From positions 186,001 to 250,000 of the forward strand of contig NZ_FOZP01000005.1 of assembly GCF_900116115.1 (NCBI RefSeq): a DNA stretch of 64,000 nucleotides, written 5' to 3'. This document shows, one piece after another, positions 9,488-17,568 of this stretch; position 1 is the stretch's first letter; every line of letters begins with the position of its first letter. Made by a program: the position numbers and the translations under genes. This DNA is from Lutibacter maritimus. Lineage in GTDB: Bacteria; Bacteroidota; Bacteroidia; Flavobacteriales; Flavobacteriaceae. A model generated the notes under the pieces. It had not been told where the DNA came from, ran no database searches, and saw nothing but the letters and a program-made list of their open reading frames with translations.

Positions 9488-9994
9488 CTAAAAGTTGAAA
9501 AAAGAGGCTTTATATTCCCAAAAAATTGAAAAATACAAGCCAGTAAAAATTATAGCCACTACAAATTTTAATAGTGTTCCGGTTAAAAAACCAATAAAAG
9601 AACCATATGATGCTTTTAAAGCTTTCTTCGGATTTTTACTATCATAAATCATTTCTCCAACAAAAGCACCAAGAAAAGGACCTACAATAATTCCAATTGG
9701 AGGTAAGAAAAATAAGCCAACCACCAAACCTATAGTTGTACCAATTACACCAAATTTTGTACCTCCAAATTTTTTAGTTCCTATAGATGGGATTATATAA
9801 TCTAATGCCAAAACTATAATTGAAATTACCAAAGTAATGCTTAATAATGTGTAATTAACGGGTACTATTTTGGTAAAGTACAATAATAATAATCCAAACC
9901 ATCCTAAAATTGGTCCAGGCAATACAGGTAAAATAGAACCGATAATACCTAAAATAGCTAATAAAAATCCTACAATTAAAAGAAAAATATCCAT
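9488..9994 (-). CDS. DUF456 family membrane protein
   Basis: 168 residues, almost entirely hydrophobic, with Gly/Pro-rich repeats typical of DUF456: an N-terminal 'GIIGSILPVLPGPILGWFGL' stretch and a later 'PPIGIIVGPFLGAFVGEM'. About five membrane segments are visible. The family has no established function. It is transcribed toward the small RNA terminator at 9449-9466 and away from the BlaI-type operon, with about 130 bp of shared upstream DNA containing a 40-bp palindrome. Confidence 0.85.
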   Translation of the reverse strand: MDIFLLIVGFLLAILGIIGSILPVLPGPILGWFGLLLLYFTKIVPVNYTLLSITLVISIIVLALDYIIPSIGTKKFGGTKFGVIGTTIGLVVGLFFLPPIGIIVGPFLGAFVGEMIYDSKNPKKALKASYGSFIGFLTGTLLKFVVAIIFTGLYFSIFWEYKASFFNF

Positions 9995-10051
9995 ATGCTA
10001 ATGTAAGTTTTCAATTTCAATTTTAAAATATTTTTATGTAAATATAATATT

Positions 10052-10119
10052 TATAACTAAAAAATTAGTTTAAACTAATTTTTTAGTTATATTTGTGTTG
10101 TTGAACTAAAAACTTAGTT
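10052..10119 (+). promoter_or_regulatory. Triple operator and promoter of the BlaI/M56 operon
   Basis: Three copies of AACTAA-N4-TTAGTT: 10055-10070, 10073-10088 and 10104-10119. The first two together make a perfect 40-bp palindrome (10052-10091). A minus-7 box TATATTTG (10088-10095) overlaps the end of copy two, and copy three lies between the expected transcription start and the start codon at 10124. This layout fits a repressor that blocks its own promoter. That the neighbouring BlaI-type protein is the ligand is inference from position. Confidence 0.8.
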
Positions 10120-10123
10120 AAAA

Positions 10124-10495
10124 ATGGATAAGCAATTAACAAAGGCTGAAGAGCAATTTATGCAAGTGTTATGGGAAATAGAAGAGGGAAGTGTGCAAGA
10201 TATTATTGATAAATTACCCAATCCAAAACCTGCATACAATACAGTTTCAACCATTATTAGAATTTTAGAAACCAAAGATTTTGTGGCGCATAAAAGCAAA
10301 GGAAGAGGTTATATTTATTTTCCATTAATTAAAAAAACGGATTATAGTAACCAAAGTTTGCAAAAGTTGGTTGATGGTTATTTTGATGGTTCATTTAAAA
10401 GTTTGGTGTCCTTTTTTGTAAAAAAGAACGATGTTGATATCAATGAATTAGAAACTATTTTAGAAAGTATTAACACTAAAAAGACTGAGAAATGA
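10124..10495 (+). CDS. BlaI/MecI/CopY family transcriptional repressor
   Basis: 123 residues. The winged-helix DNA-binding part (1-75) has the family signatures 'LTKAEEQFMQVLWE', 'PAYNTVSTIIRILE' (recognition helix) and the 'KGRGYIYFP' wing; the C-terminal 45 residues are the dimerisation helices. Members repress their own operon and are inactivated when a partner M56 membrane protease is triggered. The partner gene follows with a 4-nt ATGA overlap, and three copies of a matching palindromic site lie directly upstream. I see no beta-lactamase gene nearby, so the regulon is probably not drug resistance. Confidence 0.92.
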   Translation: MDKQLTKAEEQFMQVLWEIEEGSVQDIIDKLPNPKPAYNTVSTIIRILETKDFVAHKSKGRGYIYFPLIKKTDYSNQSLQKLVDGYFDGSFKSLVSFFVKKNDVDINELETILESINTKKTEK

Positions 10496-12270
10496 TAAAT
10501 TATATACTTCAAGTTGTGTTGTTTCAGGTGCTGTTTTTAGCTGTTTACGATTTCTTTTTGCAAAAAGAAACCTTTTTTAAATGGAACAGATTTTATTTAT
10601 TGTCAACACCCATTTTAGCATTTGTAATTCCTTTTTTAAAGTTTGAAAGTTTACAAAAAAGCGTTACTAATATGTATGTTGAGCAATTACCCACAATTTT
10701 TTTAAATCCGGAAGCCGTAATTTTACAAACAGTTGAAATTGAGTCATCTATTAATTATTTGCAAATAGGTTTTTATAGTGGGATAGCTCTTTTTTCAATC
10801 TTTTTTTTAATTAAATTATTTAAAATTATTCAATTAATTACTACCAATGAAGTTGTAAAAAGTGAAAAATTTATATTGGTTTTGTTGAATAAAACAGCAT
10901 CTGCTTTTTCGTTTTTCAATTATATATTTATCAAAAGAGATTTTGTAGAACAAAAAGAATTATCCATCATTCAACACGAAATGGTGCATTGCAAACAATT
11001 ACACACATTAGATTTATTGTTTTTTGAATTGTTAAAAATAGTAATGTGGTTTAATCCGTTAATTTATGTGTATCAAAACAGAATTACGTTGTTACACGAG
11101 TATATTTCTGATGCTGAAGTTGTAGCACAAACCGATAAAAAAATTTATTTTAATACCATACTCTCGCAAACTTTTAATGTTGAAAATATTTCATTTATAA
11201 ACCAATTTTTTAAACATTCATTAATTAAAAAAAGAATAGCTATGATTACCAAAAATAAATCACAAAAAATTAAACAATTAAAATATTTATTATTAATTCC
11301 TTTAGTTGGAGGAATGTTGGTTTTAAGTTCATTTGAAGATAAAAAAGAATCTAATATTCAAGAATTTCCTATAATTGATGAAGTTATAAGTTCAAATGAA
11401 ATAGTTGAAAATGAAATTATTGAGAACCTGAAAGTTGAAGAAAGTAGTAAAGTCCTAAAGAAGAATGATACACTTATTGAAACGTTAGATGTTCCTTTTA
11501 GTGAAATAGAAAATGTGCCTGTTTTTCCTGGTTGTACTGGAACTGAAGAAGAATTAAAAAAATGTTTACAATATGGCATTACAAATCATGTAAATAAGAA
11601 TTTTAACACAACTCTTGCAAATGAATTAAAGCTAAAATCTGGTGTTCAAAGAATTTATGTAATGTTTAAAATTGATAAAAATGGAAATATTTCTGATGTA
11701 AAATCTAGAGCTGCACATAAATCATTAGAAGATGAAGCTATTAGAGTGGTAACTTCGTTGCCAAAAATGATTCCAGGTAAACATAAAGGTAATAATGTAA
11801 ATGTTAAATATTCATTGCCTATTGCTTTTAAAGTTGATGGAAAAATAACTAAAGATGAATTTCCAAAGTATACAAAAAAAAGTATTGATAGTTTAATATC
11901 AGAAAATGTGGATGTCGATCTTCCTTTTGCTATTATTGAAAATGTACCAGTTTTTCCGGGTTGTGAAGGATCAGAAGAAGAGTTAAAAGTTTGTATTCAA
12001 GAAAACATTACAAATCATGTGGCTAAAAACTTTAATTCAGGATTAGCAAAAACCTTAGGTTTAAAACCTGGAATTAAAAGAGTTTTTGTGATATTTAAAA
12101 TTAATAAAGAAGGGAATATTACAGATGTTAGAGCAAGAGCACCACATGAAAATTTAGAAGAAGAAGCTGTAAGAGTTGTGAGTAGTTTGCCTAAAATGAT
12201 ACCAGGGAAATATGGTGGACAAGCAGTTGGTGTTAAATATAGTTTGCCAATTGCGTTTAAAGTAGATTAA
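10492..12270 (+). CDS. BlaR1-like M56 membrane metallopeptidase with two TonB-C-like domains
   Basis: 592 residues. Residues 1-110 hold three membrane segments; the M56 zinc protease follows with HEMVH at 162-166 and 'HEYISDAE' (E203, D207); a fourth membrane segment lies at about 263-280. Instead of the penicillin-sensor domain of BlaR1, the periplasmic part carries two 108-residue repeats (342-449 and 485-592) of TonB C-terminal type, each beginning VPVFPGC and ending with LPIAFKVD, about two-thirds identical by my own alignment. Each repeat has two Cys that could form a disulfide. Probably senses an envelope signal through the repeats and then cleaves the BlaI-type repressor; this mechanism is inferred from BlaR1. 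Translationally coupled to the repressor gene. Confidence 0.88.
   Translation: MINYILQVVLFQVLFLAVYDFFLQKETFFKWNRFYLLSTPILAFVIPFLKFESLQKSVTNMYVEQLPTIFLNPEAVILQTVEIESSINYLQIGFYSGIALFSIFFLIKLFKIIQLITTNEVVKSEKFILVLLNKTASAFSFFNYIFIKRDFVEQKELSIIQHEMVHCKQLHTLDLLFFELLKIVMWFNPLIYVYQNRITLLHEYISDAEVVAQTDKKIYFNTILSQTFNVENISFINQFFKHSLIKKRIAMITKNKSQKIKQLKYLLLIPLVGGMLVLSSFEDKKESNIQEFPIIDEVISSNEIVENEIIENLKVEESSKVLKKNDTLIETLDVPFSEIENVPVFPGCTGTEEELKKCLQYGITNHVNKNFNTTLANELKLKSGVQRIYVMFKIDKNGNISDVKSRAAHKSLEDEAIRVVTSLPKMIPGKHKGNNVNVKYSLPIAFKVDGKITKDEFPKYTKKSIDSLISENVDVDLPFAIIENVPVFPGCEGSEEELKVCIQENITNHVAKNFNSGLAKTLGLKPGIKRVFVIFKINKEGNITDVRARAPHENLEEEAVRVVSSLPKMIPGKYGGQAVGVKYSLPIAFKVD
11515..12267 (+). repeat. Tandem duplication of TonB-C-like domain inside the M56 gene
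   Basis: Two in-frame copies of 324 bp, 11515-11838 and 11944-12267, separated by a 105-bp linker. The proteins align without gaps and both end exactly at a KVD; DNA copies have diverged, so the duplication is not recent. Confidence 0.85.
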
Positions 12271-12283
12271 AAATTTAAATACT

Positions 12284-13537
12284 ATGAAAAAGATTATTAT
12301 ACTGTTGCTAGTAATAGTTGCATTAAAAACCGAAGCGCAATCTTCGGTTTTTAGCGTTGTAGATAGTTTGTTACTGAAAGGAAATTACCAAAAAGCATTA
12401 ATTTTATTAGAAAACACACAACCACAAACCTTTGCTGTTTTAGAAAAAACAGCAAATATTTATCAAACTGTTGGTAATGAAAATAAGGCTTTAAAGTATT
12501 TAAACAAGGCACTGGAAATTGAAAATAGTGAAGCTGCTAAAGTAAAATTAGCACAATTGTATTTGGCTATTGGTTTAACTTCAAAAGCTATAGAAACGTA
12601 TGAGGTTTTAATTGCACAAGACACTTCTAATTTATTGGTTGCAAATAGTTTAGGTAAATTGTATTTATCACAAAATCAGTCTAAAAGAGCTGAAAAATTA
12701 TTTAGGTTTTTACAAAATAAAGATCCTGAAAATCCAAATTATCCATATCAAATAGGTGAATGTTTAGATAAACAAAACAAGTTTCATGAAATGGGACAGA
12801 GTTACTTAAACGCCTATAAATTAGATACGCTTCATTTAAAAAGTATTTTTGAATTGGCAAAGTTTTTTAAAACTCTGCGTTTTCAAGATTCTACAACCTT
12901 GTTTATTAATAAAGGATTGCAAATAGATTCTAATAACATTAATTTCAATCAGTTAAAAGCAAATGATTTATATTTTTCTAAAGATTTTAAAAACACCTTA
13001 ACGTATTTAAAAAAATTAGACAGTTTAAATTATGTTTCGGTTAGTACTTACGAAATGGCTGGAATGTGTTATTATAATTTACAAGATTTTGATTTAGCTG
13101 AAAAATATTTTAAAAAAGCAATTAGGTTAGATCCAAGTGATTATAACATTTATTACCGTTTAGCCTCTTTGTATTATGATAAAAAAGATTATAAATTGGC
13201 AAAGTTTTATTTAATACAATCAATTGGAACGGCAAAACCAGATATTGATAGACAGTATTTTTTAATGGGAATTATGTTAAAAGAAGAGCAAAATTTTAAA
13301 GAAGCTATAGAAAATTTCGAAAAATCGTATCAAAACAATTATAAAAACTACAAAGCTTTGTTTGAATTAGCTGTTACAAGTGATACTTATTATGAAGACA
13401 AAAAAATTGCATTAAAAAGGTTTCAACAATATGTAAGTAGATTTAAAGGAAACGATGAAAAAATGACCATATATGCTGATGGAAGAATTCAAGAAATTAA
13501 AAAACAATACTTTCTTGAAGGTGAAATTGTTGACTAA
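12284..13537 (+). CDS. Tetratricopeptide repeat protein, exported
   Basis: 417 residues: a signal peptide (about 1-18, ending EAQS) and about nine TPR units from residue 30 to 400; the clearest is 'DFDLAEKYFKKAIRLDPSD'. Starts 13 bp after the M56 gene, so it belongs to the same operon. TPR proteins are protein-interaction scaffolds; here it may help the M56/TonB-like protein recognise its signal or be a product of the circuit. No enzymatic motif seen. Confidence 0.85.
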   Translation: MKKIIILLLVIVALKTEAQSSVFSVVDSLLLKGNYQKALILLENTQPQTFAVLEKTANIYQTVGNENKALKYLNKALEIENSEAAKVKLAQLYLAIGLTSKAIETYEVLIAQDTSNLLVANSLGKLYLSQNQSKRAEKLFRFLQNKDPENPNYPYQIGECLDKQNKFHEMGQSYLNAYKLDTLHLKSIFELAKFFKTLRFQDSTTLFINKGLQIDSNNINFNQLKANDLYFSKDFKNTLTYLKKLDSLNYVSVSTYEMAGMCYYNLQDFDLAEKYFKKAIRLDPSDYNIYYRLASLYYDKKDYKLAKFYLIQSIGTAKPDIDRQYFLMGIMLKEEQNFKEAIENFEKSYQNNYKNYKALFELAVTSDTYYEDKKIALKRFQQYVSRFKGNDEKMTIYADGRIQEIKKQYFLEGEIVD

Positions 13538-13576
13538 CAGAAAATATTGTATTTTCACGTGGTGAAATAAACAACT

Positions 13577-14053
13577 ATGTTAAAACAATTTTTTAGCGTT
13601 TTAGTAGCAACCATTTTAGTGGCTTCTTGCTCATATTTTGGTGATAAATCAAAAAGTGAAACACTAATAGCAGTAGATACTATTGTTGACTTTAATACTG
13701 TTGATGCTTTTCCACTTTTTCCAAATTGTGAACACATTCCATCAAGAGAAAAACAACAAATTTGTTTTCAGTTACAAATGTCACAACATATTTATGCTTC
13801 ATTAAAAGAACATCAATTAAATGCAAAAGAAATTGTAAATGACACTGTTTTGGTAAAATTAAAAGTAGATAATTTTGGAAAAATTAGTTTATCAGGCATA
13901 AAAATATCAGAAAAAACAAAAACCTTATTACCAAATTTTGATAGTATTGTTAAAGTTAGTTTGCAACAATTACCAACATTACAGCCAGCTATTAAAAGAG
14001 ATATGCCAGTTACAACAGAGTTTACGCTGCCAATAATTTTAACGCAATTTTAA
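13577..14053 (+). CDS. Small lipoprotein with a degenerate TonB-C-like fold
   Basis: 158 residues with lipoprotein signal (lipobox ASC, Cys about residue 18). The mature part repeats the pattern seen twice in the M56 protein: 'FPLFPNC', a second Cys about 20 residues on, 'QHIYASLKEHQL', a central 'VKLKVDNFGKIS' and a final 'TTEFTLPI'. I read it as a third, diverged copy of the same domain attached to the membrane. It is the last gene of the operon, 39 bp after the TPR gene. Interaction with the M56 periplasmic repeats is a guess. Confidence 0.75.
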   Translation: MLKQFFSVLVATILVASCSYFGDKSKSETLIAVDTIVDFNTVDAFPLFPNCEHIPSREKQQICFQLQMSQHIYASLKEHQLNAKEIVNDTVLVKLKVDNFGKISLSGIKISEKTKTLLPNFDSIVKVSLQQLPTLQPAIKRDMPVTTEFTLPIILTQF

Positions 14054-14176
14054 TTTTTATTTTATTGATTTTGAGGTTATTATCGATTTTAGAATTTGAT
14101 GCTAATTTTTTGAAATGGCTTAAAACTAATTTTTATAATACATTTTGAATTATTTTAAAATGAAATTTTTAATATG

Positions 14177-14614
14177 TTATTCAATTTTTTTGATATTTTT
14201 TTTTCGCATAACTTTTTCAATGACTTCAAAAATTTGTTTTTTTAAATTTTTGTATTTTTTTAAATAGACATCCACTTCTTTTTGCAATTTTTTGTGTTGA
14301 TCTATATAATTAATATTTGTTATTAAATTATTATGCTCTATTAATTCAGCTAATAATAATTCATGTTTATTAATTTCGGTTATTAAAATTTCTCCAGAAG
14401 TATCTTCAATAGTCATTTTTTTTGTAAAAATTTCAATGCGTTTGCCCAACCCTGCATAAAGATAATCTATATATTGTTTACTTAATAAATGGGTTAAAAA
14501 TCGAATTTCATCTCTTGTGAAAGCTAATTCAGAAATCCAAACTTTAGATTCTTCATGTAATTTTGAAATACTTTTTTGGGTATTTAACCAGTTTTTTTTT
14601 ATTTCGGTTGTCAT
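14177..14614 (-). CDS. Hypothetical coiled-coil protein
   Basis: 145 residues, mostly charged helix. Heptad-like stretches run at about 60-140, ending in Lys-rich 'KVMRKKNIKKIE'. No signal peptide, no membrane segment and no motif I recognise. It is preceded at 14793-14806 by an FNR-like box, but I cannot find a matching minus-7 element, so control by that box is unproven. Codon use and composition match the surroundings. Confidence 0.7.
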   Translation of the reverse strand: MTTEIKKNWLNTQKSISKLHEESKVWISELAFTRDEIRFLTHLLSKQYIDYLYAGLGKRIEIFTKKMTIEDTSGEILITEINKHELLLAELIEHNNLITNINYIDQHKKLQKEVDVYLKKYKNLKKQIFEVIEKVMRKKNIKKIE

Positions 14615-15037
14615 AATTTTAGGTTTTAAATTTTTTTAATAAAAAAAGCAGCATTTATTTTCAAGTTCTATTTTGTTAAACTTTAATTCATTAATATACG
14701 TACTATATACAAATGCTTTATACGTTATTTTCAGCTGTTATTATTTTACAGTTTTTATAGTACTAATTAATATAATATTTCTTCAATTTGAAATGATTAT
14801 AATCAATTTGATAATGATAAATATTTTTATAAAACAAATTTAAATTGAGTGTTTTGTATTGTAAAAATCAGTATATCAGCAACTTGTTTAGGTCTTTTTT
14901 GTTAAAATTTCAAACTTTTAAAGTAGTGTTAAATGTAAATTGAGCAATATCATTTTATAAAATTTAAACAAACAATAGATTTATATAACTTTAAAAATTC
15001 ATTAGTCTTTGTTTAGTTGTTGTAAAAAGTAAAAGTC
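14615..15037. other. Intergenic region, 423 bp
   Basis: Very AT-rich DNA between divergent genes. The only clear structure is the palindromic box TGAT-TATA-ATCA at 14794-14805. I find no reading frame or terminator. Confidence 0.6.
14793..14806. promoter_or_regulatory. FNR/CRP-like box
   Basis: ATGAT-TATA-ATCAA, the same half-sites as the boxes at 16167-16180 and 17531-17544. It lies between the divergent coiled-coil and hydrolase genes. At the spacing used by the other two promoters I see only poor minus-7 matches on either side, so the target is unclear. Confidence 0.5.
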
Positions 15038-15703
15038 ATGAAAATTGCTGATGTATATAAAGAAATTGAAATTTATATTGATAATATAAGTTTAAACGGA
15101 AAATTAAGAATTCCTGAAAATATGGAATGCAAGGGTATCATATTATTTTCTCATGGTAGTGGAAGTAGCAGATTGAGTAACAGAAATAATTTTATTGCTA
15201 ATTTATTGCTTGATGAAGGTTATGCAAGTTTATTGATAGATTTGTTAACTACTGAAGAAGATTTAGTGTATGAAAACAGATTTGATATAGATTTACTAAC
15301 CGATAGATTGTTAAAAGTAACAAAATGGGTACGTAATTATAAACATACCAAGCATTTGCCAATTGCTTTGTTTGGAGCTAGTTGTGGTGCTGCATCTGCT
15401 TTAAATGCCGCAGCATATTTAGGAAATAAAATTAAAGCTGTTGTATTGCGTAGCGGAAGACCAGATTTGGTTACTTATAGTTTAATGTACATTACAGCAC
15501 CAACATTATTTATTGTAGGAGGTAATGATCAAGTAGTTGTTGAATTAAATAAAAGAGCTAAAGATCAATTAAAATGCCATAGTGAGCTAAAAATAATTGA
15601 AGGAGCTTCACATTTATTTACAGAAATAGGAAAGTTAGAAATTGTAACAAAATTATCAAATAGCTGGTTTGACAAGTATTTAAATAATAAAGTTTTATAT
15701 TAA
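15038..15703 (+). CDS. Alpha/beta hydrolase (dienelactone hydrolase-like)
   Basis: 221 residues, no signal peptide. Hydrolase landmarks: oxyanion strand 'ILFSHGSGSS', nucleophile elbow G-A-S-C-G ('FGASCGAA'), acid in 'VGGNDQVV' and His in 'EGASHLF'. This form matches the hydrolase that in other bacteria is fused to or placed beside a phosphoribosyltransferase; I recall a mycobacterial relative in the hypoxia (DosR) regulon. Here no phosphoribosyltransferase is nearby, but a universal stress protein and a CRP/FNR-type regulator are. Substrate unknown. Confidence 0.82.
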   Translation: MKIADVYKEIEIYIDNISLNGKLRIPENMECKGIILFSHGSGSSRLSNRNNFIANLLLDEGYASLLIDLLTTEEDLVYENRFDIDLLTDRLLKVTKWVRNYKHTKHLPIALFGASCGAASALNAAAYLGNKIKAVVLRSGRPDLVTYSLMYITAPTLFIVGGNDQVVVELNKRAKDQLKCHSELKIIEGASHLFTEIGKLEIVTKLSNSWFDKYLNNKVLY

Positions 15704-15724
15704 ATGTAACTTTTTATAAAAATA

Positions 15725-15755
15725 GAAACAGGGAAGTCAAAAACTTCCCTGTTTC
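15725..15755. repeat. Hairpin repeat B
   Basis: A perfect 13-bp inverted repeat (GAAACAGGGAAGT with its complement, 5-nt loop), followed on the plus strand by CTCTT. It differs from the hairpin at 15905-15932 by one inserted base pair in the stem and by the loop. It may also terminate the hydrolase gene that ends at 15703. Confidence 0.85.
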
Positions 15756-15904
15756 CTCTTTGAGGCTTAATTTTATAATTTAACCGTTCTTCTTTTTAAT
15801 ATAGGAATGTTACCTTTTTTACAATTAATTCTCCGTTTTGTTAAACTATATTATTAATCCTCAACGTTGTCTAAACTTTCCGTAAGTTAGACCTAAATTG
15901 TTAA

Positions 15905-15932
15905 GAAACAGGAAGTTTTCACTTCCTGTTTC
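15905..15932. repeat. Hairpin repeat A
   Basis: A perfect 12-bp inverted repeat (GAAACAGGAAGT with its complement, loop TTTC), also followed by CTCTT. Same orientation as the copy at 15725-15755, 180 bp apart. I do not see this hairpin elsewhere in the window. Confidence 0.85.
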
Positions 15933-16136
15933 CTCTTGGGAAGATTATTGTAACTTTATGAGATTAAATAACTTTTCTAAATTCTTATTTCAAAATTTAG
16001 AATATAACCAAACTACTCATTTAGTATCTAAACCTTTCCAATTTTATTTACCTAGTATTAACTATAGTAAATTTATTTTTTTATCCAGTGCTTAAAATAT
16101 TAATACATATTTAAAAAGAACTTGTTAATAATGGTA

Positions 16137-16201
16137 TAAATGTATATTGTAAATTATTGGTTTTAAATGATTTGAATCAAATTACTAAATGATTGTTATC
16201 A
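16137..16201 (-). promoter_or_regulatory. Leftward promoter with tandem FNR/CRP-like boxes
   Basis: Boxes TGAT-TTGA-ATCA (16168-16179) and TGAT-TGTT-ATCA (16190-16201) are 22 bp apart, two helical turns. A minus-strand minus-7 element TACATTTA (16144-16137) lies 29.5 bp from the centre of the nearer box. With a start near 16131 the boxes sit at about -42 and -64, the classical positions for CRP/FNR activation. No gene follows, only the hairpin region. Confidence 0.65.
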
Positions 16202-16230
16202 GTAGTTTAAAAAAGTTTTTGTACTTTTTA

Positions 16231-16620
16231 TTATACAAAAACAAAACCATAAGCCATGCTTAATAAAAATATGCCTATTAAAAATAATAACATATACAGT
16301 AATTGAACAAATTTAACATTTACAAAATTTAACCAATTAACTGTGCGTTGTGGAAATATGAATAGAGATAAACCTAGTAATAATGATAACCAACCAATTA
16401 GAGTGATAATTACGGTCCAATTATTTTCCCAAATATTATGAAAAAGAATATTTAATAAACCTATAATTATAGCTATAAATGATGTAATTATTACAAACTT
16501 TTGATCTTTTAAATCCCGAATTATTTGGACAATTCTTTTCGGATTAAAACTTAATATTAAAAAGAAAATAATTAAATACCATCCCCAAAATTTGGCTAAA
16601 AAAGTTGATGTATTTTCCAT
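16231..16620 (-). CDS. Small four-helix membrane protein
   Basis: 129 residues with four hydrophobic segments (about 12-28, 42-60, 68-88, 105-127) and short polar loops. No conserved motif I recognise. It starts 12 bp after the universal stress protein gene and so is the second gene of that operon; the shared promoter carries an FNR-like box. A role in membrane adaptation at low oxygen is only a contextual guess. Confidence 0.75.
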   Translation of the reverse strand: MENTSTFLAKFWGWYLIIFFLILSFNPKRIVQIIRDLKDQKFVIITSFIAIIIGLLNILFHNIWENNWTVIITLIGWLSLLLGLSLFIFPQRTVNWLNFVNVKFVQLLYMLLFLIGIFLLSMAYGFVFV

Positions 16621-16632
16621 AATTATAATTTT

Positions 16633-17475
16633 TTATTCTTCGTGTAAAACTAAAAAGGGAACTTTTGTGTGATAGCTAATTTCTTCAACAGTTGGTTTAA
16701 ATAAAATACGTTGAAAAAAGTTTAAATTTTTTGCAATCATTATAATTACATCAATATTTCTGCTTTCAACAAAACATGCAACACCATCTTCAATTTTATT
16801 GTTTGTAATTTTATGAAAGCTGTGTTTATCTTCTGTAAAATAATTATGTAAATAATGTTTATTTTCTAATTGGTTTCCTGTTAGTGTTTCATCTTTTTTT
16901 GCAATATGTAATATTCTTACAGATGTATTATACATTTCGGCAAATTCCGAAATATTGTTTAAAATTACTGGTTGATAAAAGTTATGAAAATCTGTTGGAA
17001 AAGCAATTTCTTTAGGTGCAATAAATGCAGCGTTTTCTGGAATTATTAAAACTGGACATTTAATTTTAGTAATTAAATCGCCTGTATTTGTACCAATTAC
17101 AACTTCACTAAAACCAGTAGCACCTTTAGTTCCCATAATAATAAGGTCTATTTTTTTTTCTTCAATTTGAGTTTTAACAGCATCAATAAAAAAATCGTAT
17201 TTAGAAATGGTATAAAAATGATGTTCAGGATTTGAATCTAACTTTTTTATTTTTTTTAATAATTTTTCTAATTCTAATTTTGCTTGTTTTAAAACAGTGC
17301 TTTCTAACACATTTGTAGTTGGGTATACTGGAATTTCACCACCAACATAGGTTGGCATTAAGGTTACATGTAAAATGTAAAAATTGCACGATAAATTTTT
17401 GTAAAATTCAAGACCATATTTTATGGCGTTTAATGAATTTTCTGAAAAATCGGTTGGTAATAAAATGTTTTTCAT
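16633..17475 (-). CDS. Universal stress protein, two tandem UspA domains
   Basis: 280 residues from the Met at 17475, which I prefer to the in-frame ATG at 17493 because it gives the standard beginning 'MKNILLPTDFSENS'. Domain one (1-145) has the ATP-binding type end 'IMGTKGATGFSEVVIGT' (G-2x-G-9x-G-S/T like). Domain two (150-280) is diverged and lacks a clear nucleotide motif. UspA proteins help survival in growth arrest and low oxygen. The gene has a full minus-7 box and an FNR-like box, and lies beside a CRP/FNR-type response regulator. Confidence 0.93.
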   Translation of the reverse strand: MKNILLPTDFSENSLNAIKYGLEFYKNLSCNFYILHVTLMPTYVGGEIPVYPTTNVLESTVLKQAKLELEKLLKKIKKLDSNPEHHFYTISKYDFFIDAVKTQIEEKKIDLIIMGTKGATGFSEVVIGTNTGDLITKIKCPVLIIPENAAFIAPKEIAFPTDFHNFYQPVILNNISEFAEMYNTSVRILHIAKKDETLTGNQLENKHYLHNYFTEDKHSFHKITNNKIEDGVACFVESRNIDVIIMIAKNLNFFQRILFKPTVEEISYHTKVPFLVLHEE

Positions 17476-17500
17476 AATGCCTATTAATTTCAATTATACT

Positions 17501-17544
17501 CAAATTTAGAAAGCAAATTGTAATGGCAAAATGATATTAATCAA
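17501..17544 (-). promoter_or_regulatory. Promoter of the universal stress protein operon with FNR/CRP-like box
   Basis: Box ATGAT-ATTA-ATCAA at 17531-17544. The minus-7 element TAAATTTG (17508-17501 on the minus strand) is a full consensus match and no minus-33 TTTG is present. Box centre to first T of the minus-7 element is 29.5 bp, identical to the promoter at 16137-16201. Expected start near 17494 places the box at about -43, an activator position. Confidence 0.75.
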
Positions 17545-17568
17545 GTATAAAATGAAGTTGTAAGTTTT

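Larger units (their letters stand above)
15715..16131 (-). ncRNA. Candidate small RNA with two near-identical hairpins, under FNR-like control
   Basis: No coding sequence of note on either strand over 527 bp. A leftward promoter (minus-7 at 16144-16137) with two FNR-like boxes points into this region. Reading leftward, the predicted RNA passes hairpin A (15932-15905), a smaller hairpin (about 15892-15869, GTCTAA/TTAGAC), and hairpin B (15755-15725) followed by a T-rich stretch that could end transcription. Only tiny open frames (under 10 codons) follow the predicted start. An FNR-controlled small RNA is known in E. coli (FnrS), but I see no sequence kinship. Extent and strand are predictions. 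Confidence 0.45.

Noticed and set aside
10124-12270. Beta-lactam resistance operon
   Set aside because: The M56 protein lacks the penicillin-binding sensor domain and no beta-lactamase or PBP gene is near.
15898-16095. Plus-strand reading frame of 65 codons over the second hairpin
   Set aside because: It needs a TTG start, runs straight through a perfect hairpin, and its product has no recognisable feature.
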